The notes under the pieces were generated by a model that searched no databases, had not been told where the DNA came from, and saw only the letters and a program-made list of their open reading frames with translations. From positions 372,001 through 436,000 of the forward strand of contig JBAIAA010000315.1 of NCBI GenBank assembly GCA_037893245.1: a stretch of 64,000 bases of DNA. The letters are read 5' to 3'. This DNA is from Crossaster papposus. Its lineage: Eukaryota > Echinodermata > Asteroidea > Velatida > Solasteridae. Positions 1 to 11,405 of the stretch are shown here, in pieces. Position 1 is the stretch's first letter. Each line of letters begins with the position of its first letter. Position numbers and translations under genes: made by a program.

Positions 1-1060
1 GGTCCCTAGAATGACATACTAAAAATCTCTAAAAATCCAAGTGGTGGAAATATGACTAATTTGCATAAATCGATAATCCCTGCCGCGTAATATAATTTAT
101 TCCTATATTTATTCCTATATTTGGGTATATTATTATTTTTATTTTTATTTTAAAGTTTCGTTTGGTGATTCTACTTACACATCCTTACTTCAATAACATT
201 TTCTAAAGCATAGGCCTATAAGTATAAGTGACTGAATAATTATTCAAAACGACAACTTTGGAAACCTTAATGTGCGCACATTGCACTGTCTCCAGATATC
301 ATCAAGTAGTCAGTATTAAACTTCAAATTCACCAAGTTGCTTACTGGCACAGTTATTATATTTTTTAAAACCTTATGGAAAATCATATGAACAATGATAA
401 CATTTTGATATTCAGCCCAGCAAACAAAAACTGGGAAAAATGCTGTGTCCATAAATTAGGCGAAACAGTAGTTAAAAGGTTGCCTAACATGTGAGACTTG
501 AACAAGTTGTAAGCAACAAAACAATTTCATTTGGTGGGTTTCCTTGAACTTGTTCAAGTCTCTCACCTTAGGCAACAATTGACCTACTTTTCAACCCAAT
601 TTATGGACACACCATTTCCCCCCAGTTTTTGTTTGCTGGGCTAAATATCAAAATGTTATCATTGTTCATATGATTTTCCATAAGGTTTTAATATGATAAC
701 TGTGCCAGTAAGCAACTTGGTGAATTTAAAGCACGTCAATACTGACTACTTGATGATATCTGCAGACAGTGTAATGTACGCACATTTATGGGCTCCCAAA
801 GTTGTCGTTTCGAATAATTACTATGTTTACATAATTATTCAGTCACTTATATGCTTTAGAAAATGTTATTGAAGTAAGGATATGTAAGTAGAATCACCAA
901 ACGAAACTTACAAAAATACAATAATACAATAATACAAATAATAATATACCCAAATATAGGAATAAATATATTACGTGGCAGGGATTATCGATTTATGCAA
1001 ATTAGTCATATTTCCACCACTTGGAATTTTTGAGATTTTTAGTATGTCATTCTAGGGACC
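1..1060. repeat. Long palindromic foldback element
   Basis: The two halves are inverted copies of each other. The window opens with GGTCCCTAGAATG and the element closes at 1060 with CATTCTAGGGACC, and similarity runs through both arms to a centre near 530. Internal matching blocks include 245-500 against about 560-815. Arms are about 500 bp with small indels. No protein is encoded; small reading frames across the arms are by-products. It looks like a non-autonomous foldback or MITE-like DNA element. Its left flank is outside the window, so a target-site duplication cannot be read. Confidence 0.85.
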
Positions 1061-2537
1061 TTATAGAAGTGCACTGTGGTGAAGAATATTCTATTGCAAT
1101 TTGTGTGAGGTTGACAAAACAAAATGAAGTATTTTCCATGGACTAAACGTGAAGGCCTGTTGTCTGCTCACAAACTAGATTTGACCTCATCGATAGACTA
1201 GACGCGTTCGAGTGAAAACACAGACCACCCATGCGTGAAGTTGAATCGGAAATCGACAAAAGGGATTAGTTCAACAGCACCCGAACTTGCTCTGTATGCA
1301 CATATAATATGAGCACGCAGTCCAGGAAATAACTTCAATTTATTTAGACATCAGTAAAATTGTGATCAACAATTACAATTTCGAAGGTGTAGCTAGATCT
1401 CACAACAGCTCGGCAAGACGACAGTTTAGAGGGCTATTATTCAACAAATTGCAGTGAGTAATACTGGATTAAAAAGTCCAAATATTTAAGACACGTTGTT
1501 ATTTTTCCGCAGCACAAACTGTTGACAACTATTTTTTATTTTTTTTTTTGGGGGGGATGCTGTCTGGTTGTTGGACTCTCACACACGATTTGTGTGTGGA
1601 TGACAATGAAACCAATTTGTGCACAAACCTATGGTGCGCTGTGAACCAGTTAAACTTTTTTTCTTCTGAATAATTTTTAAATTGTACTTGAAGATTTGAT
1701 CACTCTTGTTTTTAGTTTGAACATTTATTTGTTGCATGCGTACTGTATTACGTAAAATAAAGGCAAATTAGGCTCATTGTCAAAACCATTCGTAATACTT
1801 TGGGATTTTTTACAATAATTTATGTTTCTCCTTACAATTTATGTTTCCAGGCTATTTTAAAACATTTGTTATTCAAATGCACCGATTCTTACAATTATTT
1901 TTACTTTAAGCAAACAATTTTTAGTCATTTACCATTCGATTTCCAATTAAATTAGTTTTCATGTGTATTTGAGTCGATCACACATTTTAGACTAATTTAT
2001 TTAACATAAGTTTGAAATTGATTGATATTAGAGTAATTCGATTGCTAAATGCTGCCTTTCAGCAACAGCTTAGACGAAATTGATATGTAATGATGAATGT
2101 TCACCCAGAAATGTTTAATTGGTTTGACCAAAATTAGAAATTAAATGGTAAACGACTAAAATAGTTTGGTCAAAGCGTGTATACATTTTGTTTAGGGGAC
2201 GAAATTGAATGTTAGAGTTAGTGAATTTAAATGGAAAATGTTTTAATATAGCCGGGAAAACTATTCTGCTTCAATTGATGATGGAAAAATATAATTCATG
2301 ACTGGTTCACAAGTGTCTCAATAGGATTTGTGCCTGAACTGCATTGGTTGTCTGTCATCCATACCCCTGATGCAATGTCAATCATATTTTATTGAACATC
2401 TCAACTGTTCAGACCATTGCCTTGCCTTCTGTCATGTCATGGCAGAGGTCATAGATGTGTTAACAAATCTGCTAGAAGTTAACCTACCAATCATTGTTTA
2501 CAGAACTTGCATTTGTGGGCGGGTGATATAAAGTACC
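1061..2537. other. AT-rich region upstream of first coding exon
   Basis: No open reading frame or recognisable domain is seen. A T-run followed by a G-run lies near 1530-1556. The stretch precedes the proposed first coding exon at 2538, so it may hold the promoter and 5' UTR of the NACHT gene. I cannot identify a convincing core promoter. Confidence 0.4.
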
Positions 2538-2580
2538 ATGGACGAACAGAAGGCTCAACCCACCCCCTCTGCTGCAACAG
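2538..2580 (+). CDS. Proposed first coding exon of NACHT-type gene (segment 1)
   Basis: An ATG in a favourable context (taccATGG) opens 14 codons, M-D-E-Q-K-A-Q-P-T-P-S-A-A-T, plus one base, followed by a gtcagt donor at 2581. It ends in phase 1. The exon at 3233 begins in the matching phase, so the two would join with a Gly or Asp codon at the junction. The encoded peptide is short, polar and Pro/Ala-rich, with no signal peptide. This start was chosen because it gives a chain of phase-1 exons leading to the NACHT exon at 6928. No transcript evidence is available, and a 14-codon exon can occur by chance. Confidence 0.5.
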
Positions 2581-3232
2581 GTCAGTAAGTAGTGGTGTAA
2601 AAGCAGAAACTGGTCTAAATTCTATATCAGAGGTAAAACAGTCACAGGCCCCAATTGACAGCCGCAGACTGAGGCCTCGGTTGTTATTTTGTTTGATAGA
2701 ATTAAAAGATACCCACGACATGCAGCGCGGGCTGGCTTGCCAGCTGACCTGCACCACTGGAGAATAAAAGGGAAATCCCAGTTTATCATAAGACCCCCCC
2801 CCCCCCCCTTTACTTGTGCAATTCTCTTTCCATTTGATAAGGCCCTCTGAGAGATTCAATTTGCTATTTCTAGTTGTTGTCCTGGTTCTTTATCCTTCTG
2901 TTTTCTAGTTTGTACTTGTATTCTAGTTTTTCATGTAGATGAGTGTTTTTTGTGTACTCGCGATTGGGAAGTACAGTTCACTTCCCAATAGAGGGGCCAG
3001 GTAAATACAATCGCAATCTTTAGCTCCACAACAATGACATTTAAATGATATATTCGGATTAGCCGAACATTTTGGGCACACTTATTCTATTTCTGAGAAA
3101 AATGAACTTTGATGTAATTTTTATTTTTTTACTTAGCCTCCTGTACTTTATTTTCTCCTACAAAATATAAATTTGGGGGATGTGATCAGATACTTTATTT
3201 AAGTATATTTTAATTCTTGCTTCTGATTTTAG
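2581..3232. other. Intron 1 with poly-C tract
   Basis: This sequence lies between a gtcagt donor at 2581 and a ttttag acceptor at 3231-3232. It contains a C15 run at 2794-2808. No other coding potential is convincing. Confidence 0.45.
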
Positions 3233-3340
3233 ATTCTCCACAACAAACTGGAACCACCGAGAATATTGACACAGTCAGTGGTAGCCAGAACCCAACCATC
3301 GCTGGTCCAAGTGCAGTTCACTTCCCAATGGAGGGACCAG
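3233..3340 (+). CDS. Small repeated exon, copy 1 (SGSxN motif)
   Basis: This 108-nt exon is bounded by cttctgattttag and gtaaat and is phase 1 at both ends. It encodes a peptide starting D-S-P-Q-Q-T-G-T, followed by E-N-I-D-T-V-S-G-S-Q-N and ending H-F-P-M-E-G-P. Two related exons follow at 5781 and 6247, each with the same acceptor context. All three keep the Q-Q-T-G-T and I-D-T-[VI]-S-G-S-x-N blocks. The exons lie upstream of the NACHT exon in compatible phase. The G-x-x-N core recalls amyloid signalling motifs of the RHIM type, but the match is partial (see findings). No family can be named with certainty. Confidence 0.6.
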
Positions 3341-3624
3341 GTAAATACAATTATGTTAATAACATTTAAGAAATTGTATATCAAATGTAATAGTCTGGGA
3401 GCCAAGTTCGAAAAGAAGCTTATTTTTAAAGTTCGTTTCACCTTTAAAAGGGAAAGGTTTGGCATTTGTACATGGAAGGGGGGGGGGGGGGGGGGTGTCC
3501 CTGAAGTATTTTAAGACCGGATGTAAGCATCCAAGATGGCAGCAAGGTACTTTAATTAACCAATCTCTCAAGGTACCCCTGCCTTGCTACTCCCCCAAAT
3601 GTCTGTTTTGTAGGAACAAATAAT

Positions 3625-5398
3625 ACACTCTAAAAACAGATTGGTTGAAAAAAACCAACATATTGGTCGATTTAAACCAATCCAGTTGGTAGATATTTGT
3701 ATAACCAAAATATTGGTTAAAATAACCAATCTAAATATTGGTTACCTATTTAACCAATCCATATTGGTTATAACACCAACCAATACAATGTTGGTTGATT
3801 TAACCAATCCACAATGGTAGGACCCCAACCAATTTGTATTGGTTACCACGTAACCAATCCATATTGGTTATAGCACTAACCAATACATAATGGTAGGGCT
3901 GCAACCAATTCATATTGGTTAACACGCAACCAATTGCATTGGTTAAAACAAATGCAAAAATACAATATTGGTTATTTCAGCCAATTTATAATGGTTAGAC
4001 TACAAGTACAACCAATATGTATTGGTTCCTACGTTGACAAATTACGTAATGAAATAATACCAATGGAATTAACTTATCACACATTGCAATTACGCATACA
4101 TACAATAATAACCTATTATATATTACCTACTGAACACTTACTACAAACTTAGCTATTGCCATTGTTAGTTTTATAGTACGCTTTTTTGTCCACGACGAAG
4201 TCACAGCTAGTTGTTATCAAAATTAATATACGAATGAAATGTAATGTGAATTATTCACTATGTTTGCACACAAATCTAAATTTAATCATGGAATCGTTTG
4301 AAAAATGCGTTTTGGACTAAATACTACAATTTAACATCGACTATTGTCAAAACAAATTACCTCACTTTTGATTGGTCAGTTGCTGTAGATACATTTCCTA
4401 CAAGCTCAACCAATATGACTGGTTGAAGGCCAACCAATCTATTGGCAATAGACTGGTTAATACCTTGGTTACAAGCTCAACCAATATGACTTGTTGAAGG
4501 ACAACCAATATATTGGTTATTAATAACCAATAGATTAGTTAATACCTTGGTTACAAGCTCAACCAATATAACTGGTTGAAGGACAACCAATATATTGATT
4601 ATAAATGACCAATAGATTGGTTAATACATTGGTTACAAGCTCAACCAATATAACTGATTGAAGGACAACCAATATATTGGTTATAAATGACCAATAGATT
4701 GGTTAATACATTGGTTACAAGCTCAACCAATATGACTGGTTGAAGGCCAACCAAACTATTGGCAATAGACTGGTTAATACCTTGGTTACAAGCTCAACCA
4801 ATATGACTTGTTGAAGGACAACCAATATATTGGTTATTAATAACCAATAGATTAGTTAATACCTTGGTTACAAGCTCAACCAATATAACTGATTAAAGGA
4901 CAACCAATATATTGGTTATAAATGACCAAACGATTGGTTAATACATTGGTTACAAGCTCAACCAATATAACTGATTGAAGGACAACCAATATATTGGTTA
5001 TAAATGACCAATAGATTGGTTAATACATTGGTTACAAGCTCAACCAATATGACTAGTTAAAGGACAACCAATATATTGGTTATTAATAACCAATAGATTA
5101 GTTAATACCTTGGTTACAAGCTCAACCAATATAACTGGTTGAAGGACAACCAATATATTGATTATAAATGACCAATAGATTGGTTGATATACCTTGAACC
5201 AATATGACTGGTTGACGGACAACCAATATATTGGTTATAAATGACCAACTGATTGGTTGATACCTCCAACCAATATGACTGGTTGACGGACAACCAACGC
5301 ATTGGTTACGCTTTAACCAACGCATTGGTTAAAAACAACCAATATAGGGCCAACCAATTAGATTGGTTGGTCTTTTAACCAATCTGATTTTCGAGTGT
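3625..5398. repeat. CCAAT/ATTGG-rich satellite inside a terminal-inverted-repeat element
   Basis: The ends are inverted copies: ACACTCTAAAAACAGATTGG at 3625 and the complement of ACACTCGAAAATCAGATTGG ending at 5398. The interior is made almost wholly of CCAAT and ATTGG words. From about 4390 to 5170 it forms a tandem array of a unit of about 82 bp (TTGGTTACAAGCTCAACCAA and so on), with roughly nine or ten copies that differ slightly. No protein is encoded. A matching short element end, with CCAATCTGTTTTTAGGGTGT, recurs near 43050, 46930, 50150 and 53370. It is probably a non-autonomous DNA transposon with internal satellite expansion. I see no clear target duplication. Confidence 0.8.
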
Positions 5399-5780
5399 AG
5401 GCCGAGTAAAAAACAAAAAATGTACACATCATTATGCTATTGAAAAACAATGGTCTAAGGATGGTGTTGTTTCCCATCAGACCAATCCACACGTTCACTT
5501 TCTCTCGGCTATCAAAACAGGATTTCAATCGGTATAATGATTGAAGGAAACAATAAACAGGTGCTTATACAATCGCAATGTTTAGCTCCACAAAAATGAA
5601 ATTTGAATGATCTAATCAGAATAGCCGGAAATGTTGGGCACAAGTCTTATTCAATTTCTGAGAAAATTGACTTTGATGTAGTTATTTTTGTTTTTACTCG
5701 TCCTATACAAAAATAGAAATTTGGGGGATGTGATTAGCTACTTTATTTAAGGATATTTTAATTCTTGCTTCTGATTTTAG
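5399..5780. other. Intron sequence between small repeated exons
   Basis: This repeats the intron found before the exons at 3233 and 6247; the ggatattttaattcttgctt block precedes each. The similarity shows that the three exons arose by tandem duplication of exon plus flank. No separate gene is seen. Confidence 0.5.
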
Positions 5781-5873
5781 ATTCCCCACAACAAACTGGA
5801 ACCAGCGAGGACATTGATACAATCAGTGGTAGCGGCAACTCTATGATTGTTCACTTCCCAATGGAGGGACCAG
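5781..5873 (+). CDS. Small repeated exon, copy 2 (SGSxN motif)
   Basis: This 93-nt exon is phase 1 at both ends, between cttctgattttag and gtaaat. It begins D-S-P-Q-Q-T-G-T-S-E-D-I-D-T-I and continues S-G-S-G-N-S-M-I-V before the H-F-P-M-E-G-P tail. It is a duplicate of the exon at 3233, shortened by five codons. The following intron carries a long poly-G tract (6016-6033 and 6035-6044), as does the intron after the first copy. Of the three copies this is closest to an I-x-G-x-x-N-x-M pattern. Confidence 0.6.
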
Positions 5874-6246
5874 GTAAATACAATCATGTTTGATAATAAC
5901 ATTAAAGAAATTGTATATCAAATGTAATAGTTTGGGAGCCAAGTTCGAAAAGAAGCTTATTTTTTGAGTTCGTTTCACCTTTAAAAGGGAAATGTTTGGC
6001 ACTTGTACATGGAATGGGGGGGGGGGGGGGGGGAGGGGGGGGGGCGGGTGTCTCTGGGGTATTATAAGACCGGGTGTAAGCATTCAAGGTTGCAGTAAGG
6101 TACACTTATTCTATTTCTGACAAAGTGAACTTTGATGTAATTTTTAACTCATGCAGCCTATACTTTGTTTTTACAAAAATAGAAATTTGGGGGATGTGAT
6201 TAGCTACTTTATTTAAGGATATTTTAATTCAAGCTTCTGATTTTAG

Positions 6247-6318
6247 ATTCCACACAACAAACTGGAACCATCGAAAACATTGACACAGTTAGTGGTAGCA
6301 ACAACATTAGCTTTCTTG
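6247..6318 (+). CDS. Small repeated exon, copy 3 (SGSxN motif)
   Basis: The acceptor gattttag at 6239-6246 is shared with the two earlier copies. The peptide begins D-S-T-Q-Q-T-G-T-I-E-N-I-D-T-V, then S-G-S-N-N-I-S-F-L. Two donors are possible. CTTG|gttata at 6318 gives 72 nt and keeps phase 1, matching the next exon at 6928. CCTG|gtaata at 6338 would add a G-Y-N-Y-N-Y-L tail but changes phase. I chose the first on phase grounds. The exon has lost the H-F-P-M-E-G-P end of its sisters. Confidence 0.5.
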
Positions 6319-6338
6319 GTTATAATTACAACTACCTG

Positions 6339-6927
6339 GTAATAATCTTGTTTGTCAAAATAAAAGTAGCTTTATATCAATTCAAATGTATTTTGGAGGA
6401 GTAGGTGGTAAACCACATAAACACAACAAAAACGTTTGTCAGTTTGCAAGCTAATTAAGAGTCATTCATTTTCGTTGGTGCAATTACAAGGCAGTGGATA
6501 TGCTGGACACAATATGAGGGCGGTATTTATAGCGGTGACGTCTTAGAGTTTGTTCCACACTCCCACAGACATAAATAACCTATAGACGGACAGCAGGGGG
6601 CGCCAGAGTGAAATTATGACTAACGTTACTGTGTGATAACTGCCAAACAGTTTGCCCACGATTTGCAAAAATGGCGGTTTTTTCTGCCATAGAGTCGTGC
6701 AAATTTTTCAATCACTTCCGCCCACGATTTCATACTTAAGAAAACACTTGACAAGTTTGCATCTAACAGCGCTATTTTATATATTTTGTACCAAACTTAT
6801 TTGTGTAGCACCATAAATCCCAGAGTAATTTCTTTTACATACAATTTTATTCTAGACTAGTCACAATCCATTTCAGAAACAATGTATTATCGAAGCAAAA
6901 CTTGTTTCTTGTTTTGGTTTTTAATAG
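6339..6927. other. Intron upstream of NACHT exon, shared with segment 2
   Basis: The block 6400-6560 matches 36375-36535 and the block 6735-6927 matches about 41710-41907. In segment 2 the two blocks are separated by the gypsy element and unrelated flank. The match ties this region to the sequence before the second NACHT exon. No other coding sequence is seen. Confidence 0.6.
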
Positions 6928-7614
6928 GTATTCCTGCACCAATACGTCAGCTTGGCCAGAGACCAGACCAAGAACCAACGTTGGCGGCTTCTAGTCCTGA
7001 AGATGAAGATGTAAGTAACAAGACCAGGGATATTTGGAAGAGAGTTTATAAAACAAAAGGCAGTACGTACAGTTGTTGCCTGACGTTGATAATGACCAGA
7101 AGCACATAGCTGGCATACACACTCAAGTAAAGTTAGAAACACGGGAAGGGGTAGCAGTTGTCACTGGCGAGAAAAGAGAAACTGTAAACTCAACAGATCG
7201 AGTATGACAAAATATTCAGATTAAGATCAAGAACTGGGAAACTTATCAAACGCCTGGTTTACTGTGGTATGGGAGGGGTCGGTAAGTCAACCATTTTTGG
7301 CAAGATTGTATACGATTGGGCCGATGAAGTAAGCGAAATCCTGAACAGATTCAAGCTCATCTTTCTTTTAAAGATGTGTGCCAAGTTGCAGGAATCTAAT
7401 CTCGTTGATTCCTCTTTCGATCATCTTCTCGGCAAAGATTCGGGAATAGCAAATGATGAACTTGATAAATTCATCATGACCAACCCTAATGAGGTCTTGA
7501 TTCTTTTGAATGGTTTCGATAACATTAGGACCAAACCACTCGATGCGGCCTCATTCGGTTCTCTCTTCAAAGCGCTCGATAGAAAATACAGCGAATGTCT
7601 CATATGTGTCTCAA
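6928..7614 (+). pseudogene. NACHT NTPase exon, truncated and frameshifted (segment 1)
   Basis: The exon starts after ttaatag in phase 1 with I-P-A-P-I-R-Q-L-G-Q, then a linker (S-S-P-E-D-E-D) and the start of a NACHT domain. Walker A is G-G-V-G-K-S-T at 7272-7292, followed by I-F-G-K-I-V-Y-D-W-A-D-E. The Walker B region reads L-I-L-L-N-G-F-D-N-I near 7497-7526, with Asn where NACHT proteins usually have Asp and where they have Glu. The frame is broken twice: a missing base near 7055 compared with the copy at 41908, and an extra base at GTATGAC (about 7201-7207) that puts a TGA before the P-loop. Homology stops at a C25 tract (7615-7639). NACHT proteins are cytosolic STAND NTPases of innate immunity; this copy is probably a relic. 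Confidence 0.75.
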
Positions 7615-7639
7615 CCCCCCCCCCCCCCCCCCCCCCCCC

Positions 7640-8090
7640 ATTCACGTTTTTTAACTACACGGATTCAAAGGAATGTCCACAGTACGTATGTAAGGTATGG
7701 GTGTGTGTGCTTGTGTGTTTTTATGTCATGCCCTCCAATATTTTGCAGGCTCTCAAATATTTCATAGATCTTCGAATCTTTTGTAGGCCCCAAATATTTT
7801 GTAGGCCCCCAAATCTTTTGTGCCGAAAAATAGCACCGAACCGGACTCGTCATTTCCATCTGAAAACAACATTATTTGTTTAATTTCAGTTGAATTTCTT
7901 TTAGAGGACGCAACTGTATATAGGTCTCAATTAGCCCTCTCAAAAGGTTTTATCTTCAGTGCAACAATTTGTCATGTAAAGTTACTTGTTGATTTAACCT
8001 ACCAAGAAGTATACATGTAGATACCATAATACTATCATTTCACCTCCAGCTAATAGACACATTTTGGAATTTACAAATCACACCGAAGCA
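7640..8090. other. Non-coding sequence after the poly-C tract
   Basis: Short direct repeats with gtaggcccccaaat occur at 7780-7820. No homology to the second NACHT copy is visible beyond the poly-C tract. I see no gene. Confidence 0.4.
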
Positions 8091-8581
8091 TTCATAAATC
8101 ACCCAATTGCAAGCGAAAGGAAGAAAGTGTAACTTTAAAAAGGAAAGAAGTTAACCCCCGAGCCAGAAATATATATTTACAAAGAAAAGCAAGTCCAGTC
8201 AAATTTCCTTCAACAACAACAAAACTTCTGAGTATTACTGTTCCCCCAAGCCTTGCTTCACTCAATCTTTATGTTTTCGTGATTTTATTACACGGCGGAG
8301 TTTTGCGGGGGGTTTTTGAGGGCGATTTTACAGGTTCAACTTCTTTATACAATTATGTCATTGGAATTATAAAAAAGTCCAGAGGAAAGGAAACAATATC
8401 GAGAAGAAAACGTTGAAACTTTGTAATAGTATATATTTATTGAGACGTAAGATAAAGACAGAGTGTTGAATCCTGTGCCATTTTCTTGGTTCGTATTCCC
8501 TTAAAACACACTATTAAACTTTATCAATGAATGTTTGTCTAACATTTCTGTTTTGTTTCTTTACATGGCTCATCACACAAG

Positions 8582-8596
8582 TATGAAATGGTACCG
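8582..8596 (+). other. Variable microexon-like segment, 15 nt
   Basis: It follows tttctttacATGGCTCATCAC-acaag and precedes gtaagtgtaaattcg. The segment is TATGAAATGGTACCG, a multiple of three, and differs from all other copies although both flanks are conserved. The true acceptor is unknown: either the AG just before the segment, or none, because the usual acceptor position reads AT. An ATG at 8565 gives an alternative reading as a short first exon beginning M-A-H-H. Confidence 0.3.
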
Positions 8597-10165
8597 GTAA
8601 GTGTAAATTCGATTCGCCTTTACTGTTTAACTTCAGAGTTCAAGTATATTTTACGGTTTTGCCATATCTGGTCGATATACGGTCATCAGTGTATATGCGA
8701 ATGTTCTTCGTTAGTTTAACTCTGCCTGAATATCATTGGTTCCATATAAACTCCTACATTGTTCAAGTCAATTACAGGGCTGCAGTATTATTTATTTTGA
8801 CTTAATCTTGTGCAAGACCAAACTTCAAACTTTAAACTACAGTGTTAATAAATGTTACAGAAGTGTCAAGTACACTCATCGATCCTGTCTTGCAAAAAAC
8901 GATTATAGAATGCATACAAACGAATTGTAATTATTTCACTGTCAACCTGCTTTACAGTTTCCACCGAAACATTTTCATGCTGCACAAAAACCTAACATAT
9001 TTACGGGGAAAAGAGTCTGAAGAGTGGCAGAACGATCTTATTTTTGTTTAACGACTTTGTGCCATGCCATGTTTGAGTTCTTGTTGCATACAGATATTAG
9101 TGAATATAGAACCAACTGTGTAATACTATTATGATCAATACACGATATGAATACGACATTGTTCGTATTATTGGTTAAAAGTTACCCGCCATTAATCCCC
9201 AGTTTGCTTTTAACTTTTTATCCGTTTCGGTTGTCAGATAAAAACACAATTTCCGAATGCAATATAATTTCGCTCTGTCCGAAAATTACATCTCGAGTTT
9301 AAATATAAATGGTCATTAAGTTTTATGAACATCTGAATGATTAAGTACACCCCTCGACGCTGTCTTGAAGAATAACACGATGAAGAATGACAAAATGTCA
9401 CTGTCAACCAGCTTTAAACATCTAACAAATATATCGTTGCCTTCACTGTTCATATAAGTTTATTTCACGGTTTCGCCATATTATGTGGTCGGTATACTGT
9501 CATCAGTGTATATGCGATATTTCTTCGTTAGTTTAACTCTGCTTGAAAAACATTGGTTCCATAAAAAAACATTTACATTGTTGAAGTCAATTGCAGGGCT
9601 GCAATATTAAGTCTTTTGACAAACTACAGTGTTAATCAATTTTACCGAAATGTCAAGCACACCCCTGGACCCCGTCCTGTAAAACGATTATAGAATGCAT
9701 TAAAACGAATGGCAATTATTTCACTGTCAACCTGCCTTAAAGTTGCAACCGAATCGTTTCCATGCTGCAAAAAAACCGAACATTTTTACCGCGGAAAAGA
9801 GTCTGAAGAGTGGCAGAACGATCTTTATTTTTTAACGACTTTGTGCCATGCCATGTTTGAGTTCTTGTTGCATACAAATATGAGTGAATATAGAACTAAC
9901 TATGTAATACTATTATGACCAATACACGATATGAATACGACATTTTTCGTATTATTAGTGGAAAGTTACCTCCCAATTATTTACAAATCGTTTCGGTCGT
10001 CAAATAAAAACAATGTATATTTTGGTCCAAGATGTTTTTTCACACGTCTCATTTATTTCCTTGCAGCTGCAATTTGAGCAGTCATCAGTAAGTTTATGCC
10101 GTCATTATTAATGAATGCTTGTCTAACATTTCTGTTTTGTTTCTTTACATGGCTCATCACGCCAG

Positions 10166-10174
10166 AATGTAGGG
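10166..10174 (+). other. Variable microexon-like segment, 9 nt
   Basis: The segment AATGTAGGG lies between catcacgccag and gtaagtgtaaattcg. Flanks match the other array cassettes. In the frame of the upstream ATG this copy contains TAG, so the first-exon reading fails here. Confidence 0.3.
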
Positions 10175-11396
10175 GTAAGTGTAAATTCGATTCTCCTTTA
10201 CTGTTTAACTTCAGAGTTCATATAAGTATATTTTACGGTTTTGCCATATCTGGTCGATATACTGTCATCAGTGTGTATGCGATTTTGTATGCAATATTAT
10301 ATCTTTTGACTTAATGTCGTGCAAGACCAAACCCCACTTTAAACTACAGTGTTAATATGTGTTAAATGTTACCGAAGTGTCAAGTACACACATGGACCTG
10401 GTCTTGTAAAACGATTATAGAGTGAATAGAAACGAATGGTAATTAATTCACTGTCAACCTGCTTTAAAGTTGCAACCGGAACATTTCCATGCTGCACAAA
10501 AACCATGTTTACCGGGAAAGGAGTCTGATGAGTGGCAGAACGATCTTTAATTTGTTTTAACGACTTTGTGTTATGCCATGTTTAAGTTCTTGTTGCATAC
10601 ATATATTATTGAATATAGAACCAACTATGTAATACTATTATGATCAATACACGATCAATGATATTGTCAGGAAACCAGACTAGCTGCCTTGTTTGTAACT
10701 AAAAACAAGTGCCCCCCCCCTGTTTTTGATAGTTTGTTTTTACTCATAGAGGTTCAGCTACGTATGACTTATTTTACATTACCTTCCATTGAAATTGAAT
10801 GAGCTGAAAACGAACCCAATGTGCTTTTTCCGATATTTTGTTGCTTTTACTCACGATAATATGGGCTGGCCCTCCCTCTTATAAATTACCCGATTGCAAG
10901 CGAAAGGAAGAAAGTGTAACTTGAAAAAGGAAAGAAGTTAACCCCCTGAGCCAGAAATATATATTTACAAAGAAAAGCAAGTCCAGTCAAATTTCCTTCA
11001 ACAACAACAAAACTTCTGAGTATTATTGTTTCCCCAAACCTTGCTTTATTCAATCTGTCTGTTTTTGTGATTTTATTACACGGCTGAGTTTTGCGGTGTT
11101 TTTTTTGGGTTTTTTTTTTTGGAGAGGGGGAGGGCGATTTTACAGGTTCAACATTACTTCTTTTTACAATGTCATTGGAATTAAACAACATTAATCCATA
11201 GGAATTGAACAAATTTCCAGAAGAAAACATTCAAACTTTGTAATAATTTATCCATTGAGATGTAAGATGAAGACAAATTGTTGAATCCGGTGCCATTTTC
11301 TAGGGTTTTATTCCCTGTATACACACAATTAAACTTTATCAATGAATGCTTTTCTAACATTTCTGTTTTGTTTCTTTACATGGCTCATCACGCAAG

Positions 11397-11405
11397 ATTT
11401 TACAG
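11397..11405 (+). other. Variable microexon-like segment, 9 nt
   Basis: The segment ATTTTACAG lies between catcacgcaag and gtaagagtaaattcg. The flanks are those of the array cassette. From the upstream ATG it reads M-A-H-H-A-R-F-Y plus two bases. Confidence 0.3.

Noticed and set aside
2507-2767. 86-codon frame running through the proposed first exon
   Set aside because: It uses a different frame, has no family match and no counterpart; the spliced reading from ATG at 2538 is more coherent.
5040-5325. Overlapping minus-strand reading frames with repeated Y-I-G-C-P and S-H-I-G-W peptides
   Set aside because: They are translations of the CCAAT satellite; the unit has no conserved codon pattern and no splice context.
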